Positions 1 through 8,599 of a stretch of DNA of 64,000 nt are shown here, in pieces. Position 1 is the first letter of the stretch, and the number at the start of each line of letters is the position of its first letter. The notes under the pieces are model-generated. The model saw nothing but the letters and a program-made list of their open reading frames with translations. It was not told the DNA's origin and searched no databases. Both the position numbers and the translations under genes were made by a program. This stretch comes from Lactobacillus sp. HBUAS51381 (GTDB lineage Bacteria > Bacillota > Bacilli > Lactobacillales > Lactobacillaceae): contig NZ_JAAVSC010000007.1 in NCBI RefSeq assembly GCF_012641095.1, positions 35,501 to 99,500 of the forward strand. The letters are read 5' to 3'.

Positions 1-312
1 GGCAACGATTCCCATGCGATAACGTGAGACGCGAACACTGCGCACGTGCGCCAGTGGAATGACCAGATGGCGGTGATTCAGCACGGTGCTGACCGTCAAG
101 ACGCCATTCGCCATGGTAATATTGCGGTAGTGCACTTCCGTCCAACATAACAGGGCAAACACCGTAAAGAAGCCCAGCGTCCACCAATTAAAATGGGTGA
201 CTTCAAGCCAAAAGATGGCCCCTACCATCAAGACCATCAGCGTCCAGCTCCAGCAAATAATGCTGCTCACAGGGTTAGGTTGATACAAAAATCGTCGTTC
301 TTGGGTTATCAT
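1..312 (-). CDS. EbsA-like membrane protein, C-terminus cut by window edge
   Basis: The minus strand is open from an ATG at 312 to the window edge (104 codons, no stop), so only the N-terminal part is visible. The start has a GAGGTG ribosome site about 9 bases upstream. The protein begins MITQERRFLYQPNPVSS and has two hydrophobic segments (about residues 18-36 and 42-56), then a basic stretch ending in RVSRYRMGIV, as in small PH-like membrane proteins. In lactobacilli a protein of this kind, annotated EbsA family, often sits beside an RNase HI-like gene, as here. The family assignment is from memory of that arrangement, so it is tentative; that this is a real gene is much surer. Confidence 0.6.
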   Translation of the reverse strand, partial: MITQERRFLYQPNPVSSIICWSWTLMVLMVGAIFWLEVTHFNWWTLGFFTVFALLCWTEVHYRNITMANGVLTVSTVLNHRHLVIPLAHVRSVRVSRYRMGIVA

Positions 313-350
313 AACTTCATACACCTCACGCAAAAGATTGGAGTGATTCT

Positions 351-758
351 GTGTTTTCCTTATACACCGATGCCGCAACGCAGCCACAAACCGGTCTCAG
401 TGCCGGGGGCATTCTGATCGTTCACGATCACGAACAGACCCAGCTCAAGCAGATGCTGACCGCCACCAACAACCATGCCGCCGAATTTGAGGTCGCCCGG
501 TTGGGATTTCTCGAGTTGGCTAAGCTGGTAGGCGCCGACTGTGCCACGACCACCGTTCTATTCTATACCGATAGCCAGATTGTCAACGATAGTTTAACCA
601 AACATTATGCAAAACATTACCAATCCGCCGTTGATGCCTTACTGGCCGCCCAAGCACCCTTTCAATTGGTGCTCACGCAGTGGGTTCCCGAAAAGCAAAA
701 CCAGGGGGCCCACACCTTGGCCAATCAGGCGCTTCATTCGGCCGAAGACGCCAGATAA
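351..758 (+). CDS. RNase HI family protein
   Basis: This 135-residue protein has the RNase H fold signature: an early Asp in SLYTDAAT (residue 7), a Glu in AEFEVARL (about 46), an Asp in LFYTDSQ (about 74), and a C-terminal NQGAHTLANQAL where the usual Asp is His, as in the short RNase HI-like branch of Firmicutes. The family cleaves RNA in RNA-DNA hybrids. The start is GTG at 351, with GGAG eight bases upstream. It diverges from the EbsA-like gene across only 38 bp. Its last 25 bases overlap the convergent oxidoreductase gene. Whether it is fully active cannot be told from the sequence. Confidence 0.85.
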   Translation: MFSLYTDAATQPQTGLSAGGILIVHDHEQTQLKQMLTATNNHAAEFEVARLGFLELAKLVGADCATTTVLFYTDSQIVNDSLTKHYAKHYQSAVDALLAAQAPFQLVLTQWVPEKQNQGAHTLANQALHSAEDAR

Positions 759-1858
759 GTCGTCAAAGGCTTCTCGTATTGACTCCAATCGGGGGTCCCG
801 CCGTACAGCGCCGAACCGGCCAAGAACTTGCCAATCTGTGGTCCGGTGGTTAGCCCCGACGAGCCCAGCCCGGAGGCCACTAAGAAGTCCTCATGGTCCG
901 GAACCAGACCAAAGAACGGCGCAAAGTCGTCGGTATAGGCCCGCGTGCCGACTCGTACGCCGGTCAGGCTATCAGCCGTAATGCCGCTAACCAATCGTTG
1001 GGCACTCGCCAACAGATCCGCCGTGACCTCGGGATTGACGCTAAGATCAAACTTACCATCGTTTTCATGGGTGGCGCCGACAATGAGCTTGCCGTGACCA
1101 AATGGCACAAAGTCACGTTCGCCCTCCGGCATGACGACCGGCATGTGTTCCTGTAACGGATAGTCTTTGACCGCCAATTCGATGAGCTGACCCTTCTGTG
1201 GTCGCACGTCCGCGACGATTCCTAGCGGCGCGATGAGTTCCTTTAGCCAAGCACCGGCCGCAATGATCACGCGATCGAACTGACGCGCACCCAGAGACGT
1301 CAGAACCTGTCCCTGCGCGTTTAACTTCACACGTTCATGACTGACCTTGAGGTTACGCTGACTGGCCAGGTCCAATAACCCCGCAACCAGTGCCGCGCCA
1401 TCGACCCGAGCCCCACCGGTAATCAGGATCCCAGGTTGTGGTGCCGTCAACAGGGGCACTTGCGCCTGTACTTCTTGGGCGGTCAGCGCGTGAACTTCGC
1501 CCATGGCAGCGGCCGTCTTGCGGCGATCCTGAGCCAAAGCAAGCAACGTTTCCAAGTCGGCCTCGTCCTCACGCGTCACAATGGTCCCGGTCTGCTGATA
1601 GACCGCCGTTCCCAACCGCGCGTCATGAATCAACTCGGGATAAAGGTCGGCTCCCGCCTTGGCAAGCCGATACCACTGCTGGTTCCGGCGCTTGGAGAGC
1701 CACGGTGAAATGATGCCCGCGGCGGCTTTAGACGCCTGTCCGACGCCGTCATCAAACAGGGTAACCTTCACCTTTTCACTACCCGGTAATTTACTCAAAT
1801 AATAAGCCGCAGTGGCACCAACGATCCCGCCACCGATAATGGCAATTCTCTTTTGCAT
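734..1858 (-). CDS. FAD-dependent oxidoreductase (DadA/glycine oxidase type)
   Basis: The 374-residue protein starts with a dinucleotide-binding motif, IAIIGGGIVGATAAYYL, and keeps the layout of the DAO family of flavoproteins, which oxidise amino acids or amines. A C-terminal stretch around GTRAYTDDFAPFFG and SGLGSSGLTTGP fits the FAD-binding end of that family. I chose the ATG at 1858 rather than the longer in-frame start at 1879 because AGGAGGTC lies eight bases upstream of it. Its 3' end overlaps the RNase HI-like gene on the other strand. The substrate is not evident. Confidence 0.85.
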   Translation of the reverse strand: MQKRIAIIGGGIVGATAAYYLSKLPGSEKVKVTLFDDGVGQASKAAAGIISPWLSKRRNQQWYRLAKAGADLYPELIHDARLGTAVYQQTGTIVTREDEADLETLLALAQDRRKTAAAMGEVHALTAQEVQAQVPLLTAPQPGILITGGARVDGAALVAGLLDLASQRNLKVSHERVKLNAQGQVLTSLGARQFDRVIIAAGAWLKELIAPLGIVADVRPQKGQLIELAVKDYPLQEHMPVVMPEGERDFVPFGHGKLIVGATHENDGKFDLSVNPEVTADLLASAQRLVSGITADSLTGVRVGTRAYTDDFAPFFGLVPDHEDFLVASGLGSSGLTTGPQIGKFLAGSALYGGTPDWSQYEKPLTTYLASSAE

Positions 1859-2083
1859 GCAACTTGACCTCCTAATCAAGACAGTTTTAACTAGCTCTCA
1901 TTTTAGCATACCTTGCTGGGGATAACGCCTAGTTAATCTGGGGCGCACGTTTTTAAGCTGACGAGCCCCCAGAATACCCTACCGGTAGCGCCATCAGAAG
2001 CTGTCTTTGTCGCCATTGGCTCTGCCACATATCCTTCTGTAGCTAGTGTATCATTTAACCCATATCATCTTGGAGGCGTACTC

Positions 2084-2590
2084 ATGCTGACTTTTATCCA
2101 TATTTTCTATGCTTCAGCGGTAATCTTGGTTCTTTTGGCGATAGCCTACCTCGTGGTGATCTACCGCATTTCAAAGGGAAAAACACTCACCGATCAAGCG
2201 CAACACGTCATCAAACTCGAACACTTTCATCAGACCCATCCTGCGGTGCAGCGACTCGCCGATCAATCTCGACGGTGGCGGCTGATCTTAACTATGGCCA
2301 TGCTGGCCGCAATCCTGTTGCCCTTCTTATGGTTGGCCTTTCTGCCTAATCTCGGTTCAACCACCGGTGTACTCGTCTTGATCGCGCTTCTCGCCATCTG
2401 CGTCACCAGTGCCGCCGGGATTCATTTCACGCTTGATTCACGGTTACGCAAGGTTTATCGCCAACACGATCTGCTCTTCCGCCGAATCCCCCATCTGCGC
2501 GCTTTTCTCCTCACCTATCAAGCTGTCATGTTGATTTTTATTTATGAGGTCTTGGGGCTGGCAAGCATTTACGCCATCCTTTATTTTTGA
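2084..2590 (+). CDS. four-helix membrane protein, unknown function
   Basis: I do not recognise this 168-residue protein. It has four predicted membrane segments, roughly residues 2-26, 63-84, 90-112 and 145-167, and a short charged loop after the first segment rich in Lys, His and Gln. The ATG at 2084 follows TTGGAGGCG with good spacing. It stands alone: no gene on the same strand is close, and a hairpin terminator follows. Probably a real gene of unknown role. Confidence 0.7.
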   Translation: MLTFIHIFYASAVILVLLAIAYLVVIYRISKGKTLTDQAQHVIKLEHFHQTHPAVQRLADQSRRWRLILTMAMLAAILLPFLWLAFLPNLGSTTGVLVLIALLAICVTSAAGIHFTLDSRLRKVYRQHDLLFRRIPHLRAFLLTYQAVMLIFIYEVLGLASIYAILYF

Positions 2591-2640
2591 ACCGTGTGGT
2601 GGGCGTCGTAACGATCACCATCAATTTCCATTCAGAACCC

Positions 2641-2685
2641 AAAAAGCTCAGGAATTAGACGACTTGCCTAACCCTGAGCTTTTTA
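2641..2685. terminator. bidirectional intrinsic terminator
   Basis: AAAAAGCTCAGG and CCTGAGCTTTTT form a hairpin between two convergent genes. A-tracts and T-tracts on both sides mean it can stop transcription of both the membrane protein gene and the nitroreductase gene. Confidence 0.75.
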
Positions 2686-2709
2686 TGAACCCGTTTAAAA
2701 TCCAGTAGC

Positions 2710-3312
2710 TTACTTGAATACCCGGAACCGTTCGCTATCGTCCAGGTAATCCTTATCGCCGGCCGGTGCCTCGATGGAACCGAAGTCCATTTCGGCCCGT
2801 AACCGCCAGCTAGCCGGCACGTCGAAGGCGGCCCGCACGGCATCGTCGATCAGCGGGTTGTAGTGTTGAAGGTTCGCGCCCAAGCCATTTTCGGCCAGTG
2901 ACGTCCATACGGCGTATTGGGCGTTTCCTTGGGACTGTTCGGACCAGTCTTGGAAGTTGTCCGCATACAATGGGAAGTTTTCCTCGAATTCCTTTACCGT
3001 CTGAGTCTCGGTAAAGAACAGAACCGTTCCAAAGGCCGCCTTGAACCCGTTGATTTTGCCCTGGGTCTTGGCAAAGGCGGCATCGTCCTTAACGACCTTG
3101 CGTAAGGATGCGGCCACGATGTCCCAGAGCTTCTCGTGGGACTCCCCGAATAGGATGATGGCCCGGGTCGTCTGATTGTTAAAGGAAGACGGTCCCTGCT
3201 TAATGTTAGCCTTAATCAGATCGACCAATTCATCCTGTGAGAAGGAGACGTTGCGCCCCAGCGCATAGATACTACGACGTTGCTTAGCGAGTTTAAGAAA
3301 TTCTGTTTTCAT
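2710..3312 (-). CDS. nitroreductase family oxidoreductase
   Basis: The 200-residue protein matches the small FMN-dependent nitroreductase family: an N-terminal QRRSIYALGR, then KQGPSSFNNQTTRAIIL (the FMN-binding PSSFNxQ pattern), WTSLAENGLGANLQHYNP, and a C-terminal FGSIEAPAGDK. These enzymes reduce nitro compounds, quinones or peroxides with NAD(P)H in the cytoplasm. The ATG at 3312 is preferred over the ATG at 3327 because GAGG lies between the two codons at the right distance. A symmetric motif just upstream (3375-3391) probably controls it. Confidence 0.88.
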   Translation of the reverse strand: MKTEFLKLAKQRRSIYALGRNVSFSQDELVDLIKANIKQGPSSFNNQTTRAIILFGESHEKLWDIVAASLRKVVKDDAAFAKTQGKINGFKAAFGTVLFFTETQTVKEFEENFPLYADNFQDWSEQSQGNAQYAVWTSLAENGLGANLQHYNPLIDDAVRAAFDVPASWRLRAEMDFGSIEAPAGDKDYLDDSERFRVFK

Positions 3313-3374
3313 ATTAAATAGCCTCATTTCATTTCGTTATCGTTAACTTCTGATGTTGTTTACCAGTGTATCAC

Positions 3375-3391
3375 TTACTTTTAGGAAGTAA
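3375..3391. promoter_or_regulatory. palindromic operator candidate upstream of nitroreductase
   Basis: TTACTT-5 bp-AAGTAA is a perfect inverted repeat, 62 bp upstream of the nitroreductase start and within its likely promoter. Redox-responsive HxlR or MarR regulators often bind such sites at nitroreductase genes. No such regulator is in this window, so the binder is unknown. Confidence 0.45.
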
Positions 3392-3494
3392 AGTAATTCT
3401 TCAGCTAGTCGCTTGACTTATCTCTTGATTAGTGAACGGCCAAGGTCAAGCCTACTCACTGGTTAACCGTTTTCTAAACTGGTCTAAAATCTAG

Positions 3495-3540
3495 CTGAGT
3501 AAAATTATTAACTAAAACATTTACTCAGCCTTTTTCTTTT
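3495..3540. terminator. hairpin with T-tract between divergent units
   Basis: CTGAGTAAA and TTTACTCAG (3495-3503 and 3520-3528) form a nine-base stem followed by a T-rich run on the plus strand. On the minus strand it lies just past the TetR gene and is A/T-rich but has no clear T-tract. It probably ends the TetR transcript. Confidence 0.45.
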
Positions 3541-3573
3541 TACTAAAAGTCATTGGACCTGTGCCCAGCAATG

Positions 3574-4098
3574 TCACTCTGCCAGCAATTTCATCAATTG
3601 GGCGCTTACCCACTCGGCATCAACTTCCGCAGTGGGTAAACGTAATAGTGCCCCCAATAGAAAGGTCCACAGTGCCAAAACGGCCTGTTCCACCGGCACC
3701 GACAACTGCCGTTGGGCCACTAACAGGGTGACCACCGTTTTTAGGCTCTGGGGTACCGGTAATGGGGCCGTCAGAATAAAGGCGATTGCCCGGGGATGGG
3801 CTGTGGCATAATTCAAGAGGTTGGTGACCATACGCTGTAGCATCGTGGCGGCGTCGGCCGATGCCAAGACGTCAGCACGCAGGGCCGCTGTGAGTTCATC
3901 TTGAATGTCCGATCGTAGTTGGGCCAACAGGGCCGCCTTGTCCGGGTAGTGCCGGTAAACGGCGGCCGGTGTCACGGCGAGAAAACGGGCAATTTGACGC
4001 AGGGATAGCTGATCCGCCCCCCGCTCTTCCAATTGCTGGCGAGCCTGCTGGGCAATGGCCGCCGCTAGATGTTGGCGATGATACGGTTGTTCCGTCAT
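3574..4098 (-). CDS. TetR/AcrR family transcriptional regulator
   Basis: The 174-residue protein has a TetR-type helix-turn-helix near the N-terminus: LSLRQIARFLAVTPAAVYRHY at about residues 32-52. A variable helical ligand-binding domain follows. The ATG at 4098 is preceded by GAGGAGGAG, so the longer in-frame start at 4131 is rejected. It diverges from the CPBP protease gene at 4284, and two tandem 19-bp palindromes lie between them (4122-4163). It probably represses itself and perhaps the protease gene. The ligand is unknown. Confidence 0.88.
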   Translation of the reverse strand: MTEQPYHRQHLAAAIAQQARQQLEERGADQLSLRQIARFLAVTPAAVYRHYPDKAALLAQLRSDIQDELTAALRADVLASADAATMLQRMVTNLLNYATAHPRAIAFILTAPLPVPQSLKTVVTLLVAQRQLSVPVEQAVLALWTFLLGALLRLPTAEVDAEWVSAQLMKLLAE

Positions 4099-4121
4099 GA
4101 CTAATCTCCTCCTCAAGCTTA

Positions 4122-4163
4122 ATGTTATCACTGATTACATTAATATGTTATCACCGTTAACAT
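4122..4163. promoter_or_regulatory. tandem 19-bp TetR operator candidates
   Basis: Two copies of a 19-bp sequence, ATGTTATCACTGATTACAT (4122-4140) and ATGTTATCACCGTTAACAT (4145-4163), are set 23 bp apart centre to centre. The second carries a six-base inverted repeat, ATGTTA/TAACAT. They sit directly upstream of the TetR start and between the divergent genes, as expected for an autoregulatory TetR operator. Confidence 0.65.
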
Positions 4164-4283
4164 CAAAAGTAAACATTAGAAACATCGATTCGTTCACCGA
4201 AATCCTTACAGAAGCTTTACACGCAGGTCCCCGCAAAAGTTCTATAATAGGGATAAAACTTTATTCAGAAAAGAGTGCCGTCT

Positions 4284-4949
4284 ATGTCCCGAACCATATC
4301 TACCCGCCGTCTTACACGCCAATTCCTTATCTTTTGGGTTATCTGGCTAGTCGTTCAGCTAGTCCTCAATTCCCCGATCGAACATCACCTTACCGGATGG
4401 CCAGAAGAACTGGCACTCGACGCCATCAAGCTCATCGTCTGGGTGGGTGGTGCGCTCTGGTTGTTGCACCGCGTCCAGCCTGAGGCGTTGGCCGTCAGCC
4501 CGCGCGCGCAATGGCGCCCCAGCTGGCGTTTCACAACCGGCTACATTGTCTGGACTGTGATTGTCGTTTATCTCTTGGTCGAATTCTGGATCAGCCATCA
4601 CGGCCTGCGCATCAGTCCCACCTTTATTCCAGAGTACTGGGGCCGTTACTTTCTGGTCGTTGGCGTGACCGAGGAATTTGTCTTCCGTGGTTACTTCCTC
4701 AATGTTTTACTAAAGAAGTTCAGCCTCACACAGGCCAATACGATTCAAGCGCTGGCCTTTGCCAGCCTCCACATTCCTCGTTACCTAACGACCATCCCGG
4801 CGATGAGCCCTGCCGCCTGGGTTGGCAATCTCATCACCGTAGCCGCGCTCGGGGCCCTCTTCGGTTGGCTATATGCCAAGAGTCGCTCGTTATGGCCCGG
4901 CATCATTATTCACATGACGTGGGATATTCTGGTCACGTTATTTGCTTAA
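4284..4949 (+). CDS. CPBP family intramembrane metalloprotease
   Basis: The 221-residue membrane protein carries the CPBP (CAAX protease and bacteriocin-processing) motifs: VTEEFVFRGYF with the two catalytic Glu and the Arg, then FASLHIPRY, and later IIHMTWD. About six membrane segments are predicted. In lactic acid bacteria such proteins are linked to bacteriocin self-immunity or membrane peptide cleavage; here there is no bacteriocin gene nearby. The ATG at 4284 has AAAGAG eight bases upstream and is preferred over the in-frame GTG at 4275. A TATAAT at 4243-4248 may be its -10. Confidence 0.85.
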   Translation: MSRTISTRRLTRQFLIFWVIWLVVQLVLNSPIEHHLTGWPEELALDAIKLIVWVGGALWLLHRVQPEALAVSPRAQWRPSWRFTTGYIVWTVIVVYLLVEFWISHHGLRISPTFIPEYWGRYFLVVGVTEEFVFRGYFLNVLLKKFSLTQANTIQALAFASLHIPRYLTTIPAMSPAAWVGNLITVAALGALFGWLYAKSRSLWPGIIIHMTWDILVTLFA

Positions 4950-4986
4950 AAAAACTCGCCGCTAAATTTTAGCAGCGAGTTTTTTT
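4948..4986 (+). terminator. intrinsic terminator of CPBP gene
   Basis: AAACTCGCCGCTAAA and TTTAGCAGCGAGTTT form a strong hairpin followed by seven T residues, starting at the stop codon. Confidence 0.85.
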
Positions 4987-5134
4987 AATTTAACGTATCC
5001 TATCCACCCCGGAAGAGCAGCGGTCGTATGTAGCTCAGTCTCCTGTGGAAATAGCCGGCGCAATGTCGTCATTTCTTAACCGTTTTTTCGCTTCAAGCCG
5101 GTTCCGCGAGACCCGCTTTCAGCTCAAACACTAG

Positions 5135-5596
5135 TTAGCCGCGATCGGGGCGCAATGGGCCATTCCAGCCGTCACTCACGACCGCAGCCGTCTCACGTCG
5201 AAAAACTTCGAGCAACGTCAACAGGCTCTCCGCACTATTCTCAACGGTCAGTTCAGCCGGGTCGAGCCAGTAGATGGGCCCTTCCTCACTTGACTTAATG
5301 GTCCCCGTAAATTGGTCGCCCCGGTAGAGCAGACCCAACTTGCGCTGTTGACGATCGGCCGAAAACCATTCGCAGGTGCCACAGAAGTCCACGGTGGCTA
5401 ACGTCAGCCCCGTTTCCTCAAAGACCTCCCGGATCGCCGCGGTCGCACAGCTTTCGCCCACCTCGACGTGGCCACCAGGAAAGCTATGGCCCGCCTTCCA
5501 GGGCACGTTCACCTTGTCTTCCACCAGGACTCGGCCAGTCGCGGGGTCCGTCACCATAATCATTGTGACCAATTCTACCGGTTGCGTTCTCGTCAT
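5135..5596 (-). CDS. Nudix hydrolase
   Basis: The 153-residue protein has a complete Nudix box, G(H)VEVGESCATAAIREVFEETG, with the REVFEET metal-binding core. Such enzymes hydrolyse nucleoside diphosphates linked to another group, often oxidised nucleotides. The ATG at 5596 has AGGAAGAG upstream and overlaps the acyltransferase stop codon by four bases (ATGA). That coupling shows one transcript. The longer in-frame start inside the acyltransferase gene is rejected. The substrate is not clear. Confidence 0.9.
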   Translation of the reverse strand: MTRTQPVELVTMIMVTDPATGRVLVEDKVNVPWKAGHSFPGGHVEVGESCATAAIREVFEETGLTLATVDFCGTCEWFSADRQQRKLGLLYRGDQFTGTIKSSEEGPIYWLDPAELTVENSAESLLTLLEVFRRETAAVVSDGWNGPLRPDRG

Positions 5597-6681
5597 GATC
5601 TCTTCCTCCAATTTAAAAGCTTCGTGAGTCCCGCCGTAAAACCAAACGACCAGATCCACGTCAGTAGGTAACACGCCACAATCCCCAGCACGGGGTGGGC
5701 GCCGGTCACCGTCGCCCCGCCCAATCGCCAAATGACCTGAAGCCAGAACACATTGGCCAAATAGGACGGGTACGCATAGCCCGCCAATCGATGAATCACC
5801 GGCAGCACGCGCGAATGACGCGTCTGTTGGCGGCCAGCTAACGCTAGGATAAGGCCAATCACCGCTAAGTCATACACCACCGTCGCCGGTAAATAGTAGC
5901 TGGTGTGGCCCAAATCAAGTGGTAGCCGCCATGCCAGTAAGGCGCGTTGCTGAACAATCAATGCGCCCACGGCAACGACAACACTCATGGCCCACCAACG
6001 CTGCAGGTAACGCTGAATCGCAGGCCACCCGTACCAGGCCAAGATTCCTAGGATTGCATAAAGTACAAAACCCAGAAATACCCGGTCCAGCAGATACCAG
6101 CCGGTAAACCGTGATGTGGGGTAAACCATCAGGCGATACCAGACAATCCACAGCAAGTCCCCCACTGCGGTCACACCGAAAATTCCCCAGGCAGCGCGGT
6201 TGCCACGTAGCCACCGGCGAATTGCCCAGAATACGGGCATCAGAAAAATCATTTGCAGCATCATCGTGTTATACCACAGATGTGGCGCAGCATTCCCATT
6301 TACAAATTGCCAACCGAACTGCAGTAGGTCTTGGTAAGGGTGGTGTTGCTGCAAGCCCGGAAAAATCAGCAGGTAGGCCAGCGTCCAGCAGATGGTCGGT
6401 AAAAACAGCGCCGACCACTGACGCCTTAAGTAGCGACCATACCGCGGTTGCTGATCGACCGTGGTCCGCATCGTCGTGAGTAAAATCCCACAGATAAAGG
6501 CGGGGGCCGTGAATTTCACGGCCAGATACACCCCCGACAGGATCGGCCGGAGCGCCACCACCCGGGGTAAGTCCCAGGCAAATCCCAGGACGGATTGGAG
6601 CATGACCGCCGTACAGGCCACAATCTTGAGGTAATCGCCACCGTCGGCCACTCGATTTAATTCTTTTGCTTTCACGCGCAT
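5593..6681 (-). CDS. acyltransferase 3 family membrane protein
   Basis: The 362-residue protein is very hydrophobic, with about ten membrane segments, and looks like the acyltransferase 3 (OafA-like) family, which O-acetylates sugars or wall polymers at the membrane. HLWYNTMMLQMIFLMPVFW near residue 135 is the usual HLWFL-type motif, and the C-terminal half alternates hydrophobic helices and short basic loops. It is translationally coupled to the Nudix gene downstream. The acceptor is unknown. The ATG at 6681 follows AAAGG. Confidence 0.75.
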   Translation of the reverse strand: MRVKAKELNRVADGGDYLKIVACTAVMLQSVLGFAWDLPRVVALRPILSGVYLAVKFTAPAFICGILLTTMRTTVDQQPRYGRYLRRQWSALFLPTICWTLAYLLIFPGLQQHHPYQDLLQFGWQFVNGNAAPHLWYNTMMLQMIFLMPVFWAIRRWLRGNRAAWGIFGVTAVGDLLWIVWYRLMVYPTSRFTGWYLLDRVFLGFVLYAILGILAWYGWPAIQRYLQRWWAMSVVVAVGALIVQQRALLAWRLPLDLGHTSYYLPATVVYDLAVIGLILALAGRQQTRHSRVLPVIHRLAGYAYPSYLANVFWLQVIWRLGGATVTGAHPVLGIVACYLLTWIWSFGFTAGLTKLLNWRKRS

Positions 6682-6740
6682 TCATCGCCTTTACAATTTC
6701 CATTTTAGCAAGCCGCCACGGAGACTGTAAAGGTCAAAAA

Positions 6741-6762
6741 AAAGAGGCTCTCTGGCCTCTTT
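6741..6762. terminator. bidirectional intrinsic terminator
   Basis: AAAGAGGC-6 bp-GCCTCTTT hairpin with an A-tract on the left gives a T-tract on the minus strand, just beyond the stop of the small membrane protein gene at 6773. Confidence 0.75.
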
Positions 6763-6772
6763 CTTTGCTTCA

Positions 6773-6970
6773 TTAAGCTTCGCGGCCTTCATGGTCACGA
6801 TTTTTAAATTTTACCATCAAATCATCAATCCCGTAGCAGACCAGACCCAATCCGCCAAAGATGGCTGGAAAGGCGATCCACATTGGTGACTTCATTAACA
6901 CCAGCACTAGGCTCAAGAAGCCCACTGCAAAGACGACCAAGACTGACAAGATAATCGTGTCTTTTTTCAT
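6773..6970 (-). CDS. small two-helix membrane protein, unknown function
   Basis: A 65-residue protein with two predicted membrane segments (about residues 6-27 and 32-50) and a basic, acidic tail ending NRDHEGREA. The ATG is preceded by AAGGGGGAG at good spacing, and a terminator follows, so it is probably a real single-gene unit. I do not recognise the family. Confidence 0.65.
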   Translation of the reverse strand: MKKDTIILSVLVVFAVGFLSLVLVLMKSPMWIAFPAIFGGLGLVCYGIDDLMVKFKNRDHEGREA

Positions 6971-7099
6971 ATTGCTCCCCCTTAAGCTAAAGTAATCTTG
7001 TGGCCCCTAACCACATGCTCAGTTTAGCAGGTTCTCACATGAACAACAACGACTTTGACCAAGCTTAATAAAGTCACTAACTTTTGCCAACCGCCTTAC

Positions 7100-8437
7100 T
7101 CAGCGGCCATTTCCATGATTCGGGAGTGGATGCTCCAGGTGCTGGAGCTGACCCCGAAATTCCGTGGCGTACCGTTCTTGATCGGACTGACTCGCCATTA
7201 ACCGTTCGCTTAGCCCAACGGCATAGTCGGCCTGTTCGCCGTGTTCGCCTTGGTCCAAGCCCAGCTCTTCTTCTCCGGCCGTAACCCGCATCGGCATGAA
7301 CCGACGCAAGACCACGATCAGGAGGCACCCCATGGCGGCCACGAATAGAATCGTGAAGCCAGTAGCTAGGATTTGAATCCCTAACAGATGCCAGCCACCA
7401 CCGTAGGCCAACCCATTTTCGGCAATCGTCGGGTTAACCGTCCTGGTCGCAAAGACCCCGGTCAAGATACTGCCAACGATCCCACTAACGCCGTGACAGC
7501 CAAAAGCATCCAACGCATCGTCCACGCCCAAACGCGGCTTTAATAGGCGAATGAACGCGTAACTGGTGCACGTGGCAATGAGGCCAATCGCTACGGAACC
7601 CATGACCGTCACATAGCCAGCCGCTGGTGTAATCGCAACCAGCCCGCACAGCGTTCCCGTACAAACACCAACCAGTGTCGGTTTACCCGTGGTCCAGATA
7701 TCCAGAAACATCCAGGTCACCATCGCCATGGCCGTGGCTACAGTCGTGGTAATCGCCGCTTGAGCCGCGACAACGTTCACGGCTAAAGCGCTCCCAGCGT
7801 TGAAGCCGTACCAGCCGATCCATAAGATCGCCGTTCCTAACAAGACCCACGGCAAATTGTAGTGCGGATTGTCCCGGTTACCGGTCAACCGCGGTCCCAG
7901 CCAAGCGGACAGAACCAGTGCTGTCACGCCCGCATTGATGTGAACCACCGTCCCACCGGCAAAGTCTAAGACGCCCAGCTTAGCCAACCAGCCCAGTGGA
8001 CTCCAGACTAAGTGAACCATCGGATAGTAAATGAAGATGGACCAAACCACCAGGAAAATAAGCAGAAACTTGAATCGAATCCGACCAACGACCGCGCCCA
8101 CAAACAAGGCTGGCGTGATGATGGCAAACATCATTTGAAACAGGGAGTAGACCCCCACTGGAATATGGCTTGCCGTTAGACTGGCAAGGTTGACGCCCGC
8201 CATAAAGACGTGATGGAGATCCCCCACAATACCGGCAACATTTCCAGAAAAGGCCATACTATAGCCTAGAAAGATCCACAATAAAACGGCCACGCCGGTC
8301 ATAATAAAGACCGACAACATGGTGTTGACGACGTTTTTCTCGGAGACCAAGCCCCCGTAGAAAAAGGCCAACCCCGGTGTCATAAACAAGACCAGGATAC
8401 TAGCAACTAAAACAAACGCGGTGTTCGCAAGATTCAT
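7100..8437 (-). CDS. amtB: ammonium transporter AmtB
   Basis: The 445-residue protein is an Amt channel, which passes ammonium across the membrane. It has about 11 membrane segments and the family motifs: GLAFFYGGLV near the N-terminus, DFAGGTVVHINAG with the first pore His, and FGCHGVSGIVGSI with the second. The ATG at 8437 has GAGGG upstream and is preferred over the ATG at 8455. No glnK PII gene is beside it, although amtB is often paired with one. The promoter carries GlnR/TnrA-type boxes, so expression should rise when nitrogen is short. Confidence 0.93.
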   Translation of the reverse strand: MNLANTAFVLVASILVLFMTPGLAFFYGGLVSEKNVVNTMLSVFIMTGVAVLLWIFLGYSMAFSGNVAGIVGDLHHVFMAGVNLASLTASHIPVGVYSLFQMMFAIITPALFVGAVVGRIRFKFLLIFLVVWSIFIYYPMVHLVWSPLGWLAKLGVLDFAGGTVVHINAGVTALVLSAWLGPRLTGNRDNPHYNLPWVLLGTAILWIGWYGFNAGSALAVNVVAAQAAITTTVATAMAMVTWMFLDIWTTGKPTLVGVCTGTLCGLVAITPAAGYVTVMGSVAIGLIATCTSYAFIRLLKPRLGVDDALDAFGCHGVSGIVGSILTGVFATRTVNPTIAENGLAYGGGWHLLGIQILATGFTILFVAAMGCLLIVVLRRFMPMRVTAGEEELGLDQGEHGEQADYAVGLSERLMASQSDQERYATEFRGQLQHLEHPLPNHGNGR

Positions 8438-8462
8438 GTGCAACGCCCTCTTCATCTCTTAA

Positions 8463-8499
8463 TGTCACAAATTCTAACATTGAAAATGGTCTACGTCCA
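8463..8499 (-). promoter_or_regulatory. amtB promoter with overlapping GlnR/TnrA box
   Basis: On the minus strand TGGACG (8499-8494) and TAGAAT (8476-8471) are spaced 17 bp. TGTCA-7 bp-TAACA (8463-8479) matches the GlnR/TnrA consensus TGTNA-N7-TNACA exactly and covers the -10, as expected for repression by GlnR. Confidence 0.65.
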
Positions 8500-8599
8500 C
8501 CTTTGGGGTTAGAACAGCCTATTGTTTGCCGTTTTGACTTACTAACGTCCCCAATCAAGCGATTTGGTCTAGAAGAGGTCCCGCTAAGCCGGATTACTA

